DNA of 64,000 bases, from positions 1-64,000 of the forward strand of contig CACEDS010000005.1 in the NCBI GenBank assembly GCA_902558395.1, given 5' to 3'. This stretch comes from an uncultured SAR86 cluster bacterium (GTDB lineage: Bacteria; Pseudomonadota; Gammaproteobacteria; Magnimaribacterales; D2472). A program made the position numbers and the translations under genes. This document shows, one piece after another, positions 63,323-64,000 of this stretch. Under the pieces are notes generated by a model. That model was given only the letters and a program-made list of their open reading frames with translations, had not been told where the DNA came from and made no database searches. Every line of letters starts with the position of its first letter. Position 1 is the stretch's first letter.

Positions 63323-64000
63323 ATGACCATTAAGAAAATATTTGCTATAGCATCTGCAAAAGGAGGAGTAGGCAAAAGCTCAATAACTGCAGGTATGGCT
63401 ATAGAGGCAGCAAAGAGCTATAAAGTTGGCTTACTGGATGCAGATATTTATGGTCCAAACCAACATCTTTTATTTGAAATAGATAACACAAAACCCCAAA
63501 TTATTAAAAAAAATGAGAAGAAGTTATTTAAACCCGTTGAGGCAAGCGGGGTATTAATAAACTCTATGGGACTAATATTGGATTCAGAAAAAGCAGCACT
63601 TTGGAGAGGACCTATGTTAAGTGGAGCTATAAAACAATTAATCCATTCAACTGATTGGGGTGATCTAGATATATTGTTTGTTGACATGCCCCCAGGAACA
63701 GGAGATGCATACTTAACTATTGCATCTGAAATAAAACCTGATCACTCAATATTAGTATCAACGCCAAGTAAATTAGCACAACATGATCTTATTAGATCCA
63801 TCGAGCTATTTAATAAACTAGATATAGATATTCTTGGGTACATTGAAAATAATATTTCAGATAATAAATTTACCAATGATTTTGATTTAATTACAAAATT
63901 TAATATTAAAAAATTAGCAACAATTGATTTTAGTAATGATATTTATAATTTTGATCCTAATAAAACACATATTTCATTTAAAGCTATATCTAGCCTTATC
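63323..64000 (+). CDS. Mrp/ApbC-like Fe-S-carrier P-loop ATPase (partial, runs off window)
   Basis: Open from ATG at 63323 to the window end (226 codons, no stop). It has the deviant Walker A SAKGGVGKSS near 9-18, ADIYGPNQH near 46-54, WRGPMLSGAI near 95-104 and VDMPPGTGDAYLT near 118-130, all classical for Mrp/ApbC. After LGYIENN the usual CxxC of Fe-S-carrying Mrp proteins is absent and no cysteine appears in the visible part, so cluster transfer is doubtful. The metG-mrp neighbourhood is common in gammaproteobacteria. Confidence 0.85.
   Translation, partial: MTIKKIFAIASAKGGVGKSSITAGMAIEAAKSYKVGLLDADIYGPNQHLLFEIDNTKPQIIKKNEKKLFKPVEASGVLINSMGLILDSEKAALWRGPMLSGAIKQLIHSTDWGDLDILFVDMPPGTGDAYLTIASEIKPDHSILVSTPSKLAQHDLIRSIELFNKLDIDILGYIENNISDNKFTNDFDLITKFNIKKLATIDFSNDIYNFDPNKTHISFKAISSLI

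Overview
The window looks like the chromosome of an AT-rich marine gammaproteobacterium, most likely of the SAR86 type. This is an inference from several things: a base composition that looks like roughly one third GC, short intergenic gaps with frequent 4-8 bp overlaps, two large TonB-dependent receptors plus a TonB2-type energising operon, a gammaproteobacterial LexA box, and genes such as rnt, tatD, kdkA, monothiol grx, queF and panBCD. No phage, insertion sequence, CRISPR array or rRNA was seen. There are four tRNAs: Ala-GGC, Ser-GGA, Arg-UCG and Arg-ACG.

Layout. 1-2.1 kb holds tRNA-Ala and two minus-strand LPS genes (kdkA and a glycosyltransferase) that are visibly less AT-rich than the rest. 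2.3-12 kb is a metabolic block: a flavin monooxygenase whose FAD motif lies upstream of any standard start codon, an SGNH hydrolase, NfeD plus slipin, alanine dehydrogenase, a PhzF-like protein, thymidine kinase, a small Smr-like protein, glutaryl-CoA dehydrogenase and a secreted S9 peptidase. 12.1-20.1 kb is an outer-membrane receptor followed by DUF3450, a long TolQ-like protein, ExbB, ExbD, TonB and a TPR protein. 20.2-23.3 kb is a MacAB-like tripartite exporter. 23.3-31.1 kb holds an ELM1-like protein with a half-size GT4 protein, a small unknown, HPP, BolA, an RND exporter, an alpha-methylacyl-CoA racemase, TatD and a thioesterase. 31.1-36.9 kb holds a MoxR/VWA pair, a permease, an ABC-2 exporter and queF.

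36.9-40.4 kb is the most unusual stretch. After tRNA-Ser come two related small membrane proteins flanking a winged-helix regulator. Next is a 70-residue protein whose promoter is covered by a near-perfect LexA (SOS) box and which ends in a clamp-binding-like peptide. Then comes a structured, GGA-rich RNA region of about 215 nt ending in two intrinsic terminators, the second only 11 nt before the start of a DMT transporter. Several promoters here place the predicted transcription start on the A of the ATG, which suggests leaderless mRNAs.

40.5-51.3 kb has a second TonB-dependent receptor with terminator, tRNA-Arg, an AraC-type regulator and a divergent metal-dependent hydrolase with two 18-bp direct repeats 21 bp apart between them, then two DUF3604 proteins, a parvulin isomerase and a HupE/UreJ membrane protein. 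51.3-54.6 kb is coaBC-panB-panC-panD, the pantothenate/CoA block, with a secreted metallo-beta-lactamase-fold protein overlapping its end. 55.6-64 kb holds a RhlE-like helicase, tRNA-Arg, a Trm112-like small protein, a CofE-like ligase, pdxJ, grxD, then rnt, an RnfB-like ferredoxin, a ferredoxin-NADP reductase and metG on the minus strand, and a divergent mrp/apbC gene that runs off the end.

The strongest candidates for something undescribed are the SOS-controlled mini-gene at 38.64-38.89 kb and the adjacent structured RNA at 38.94-39.16 kb.
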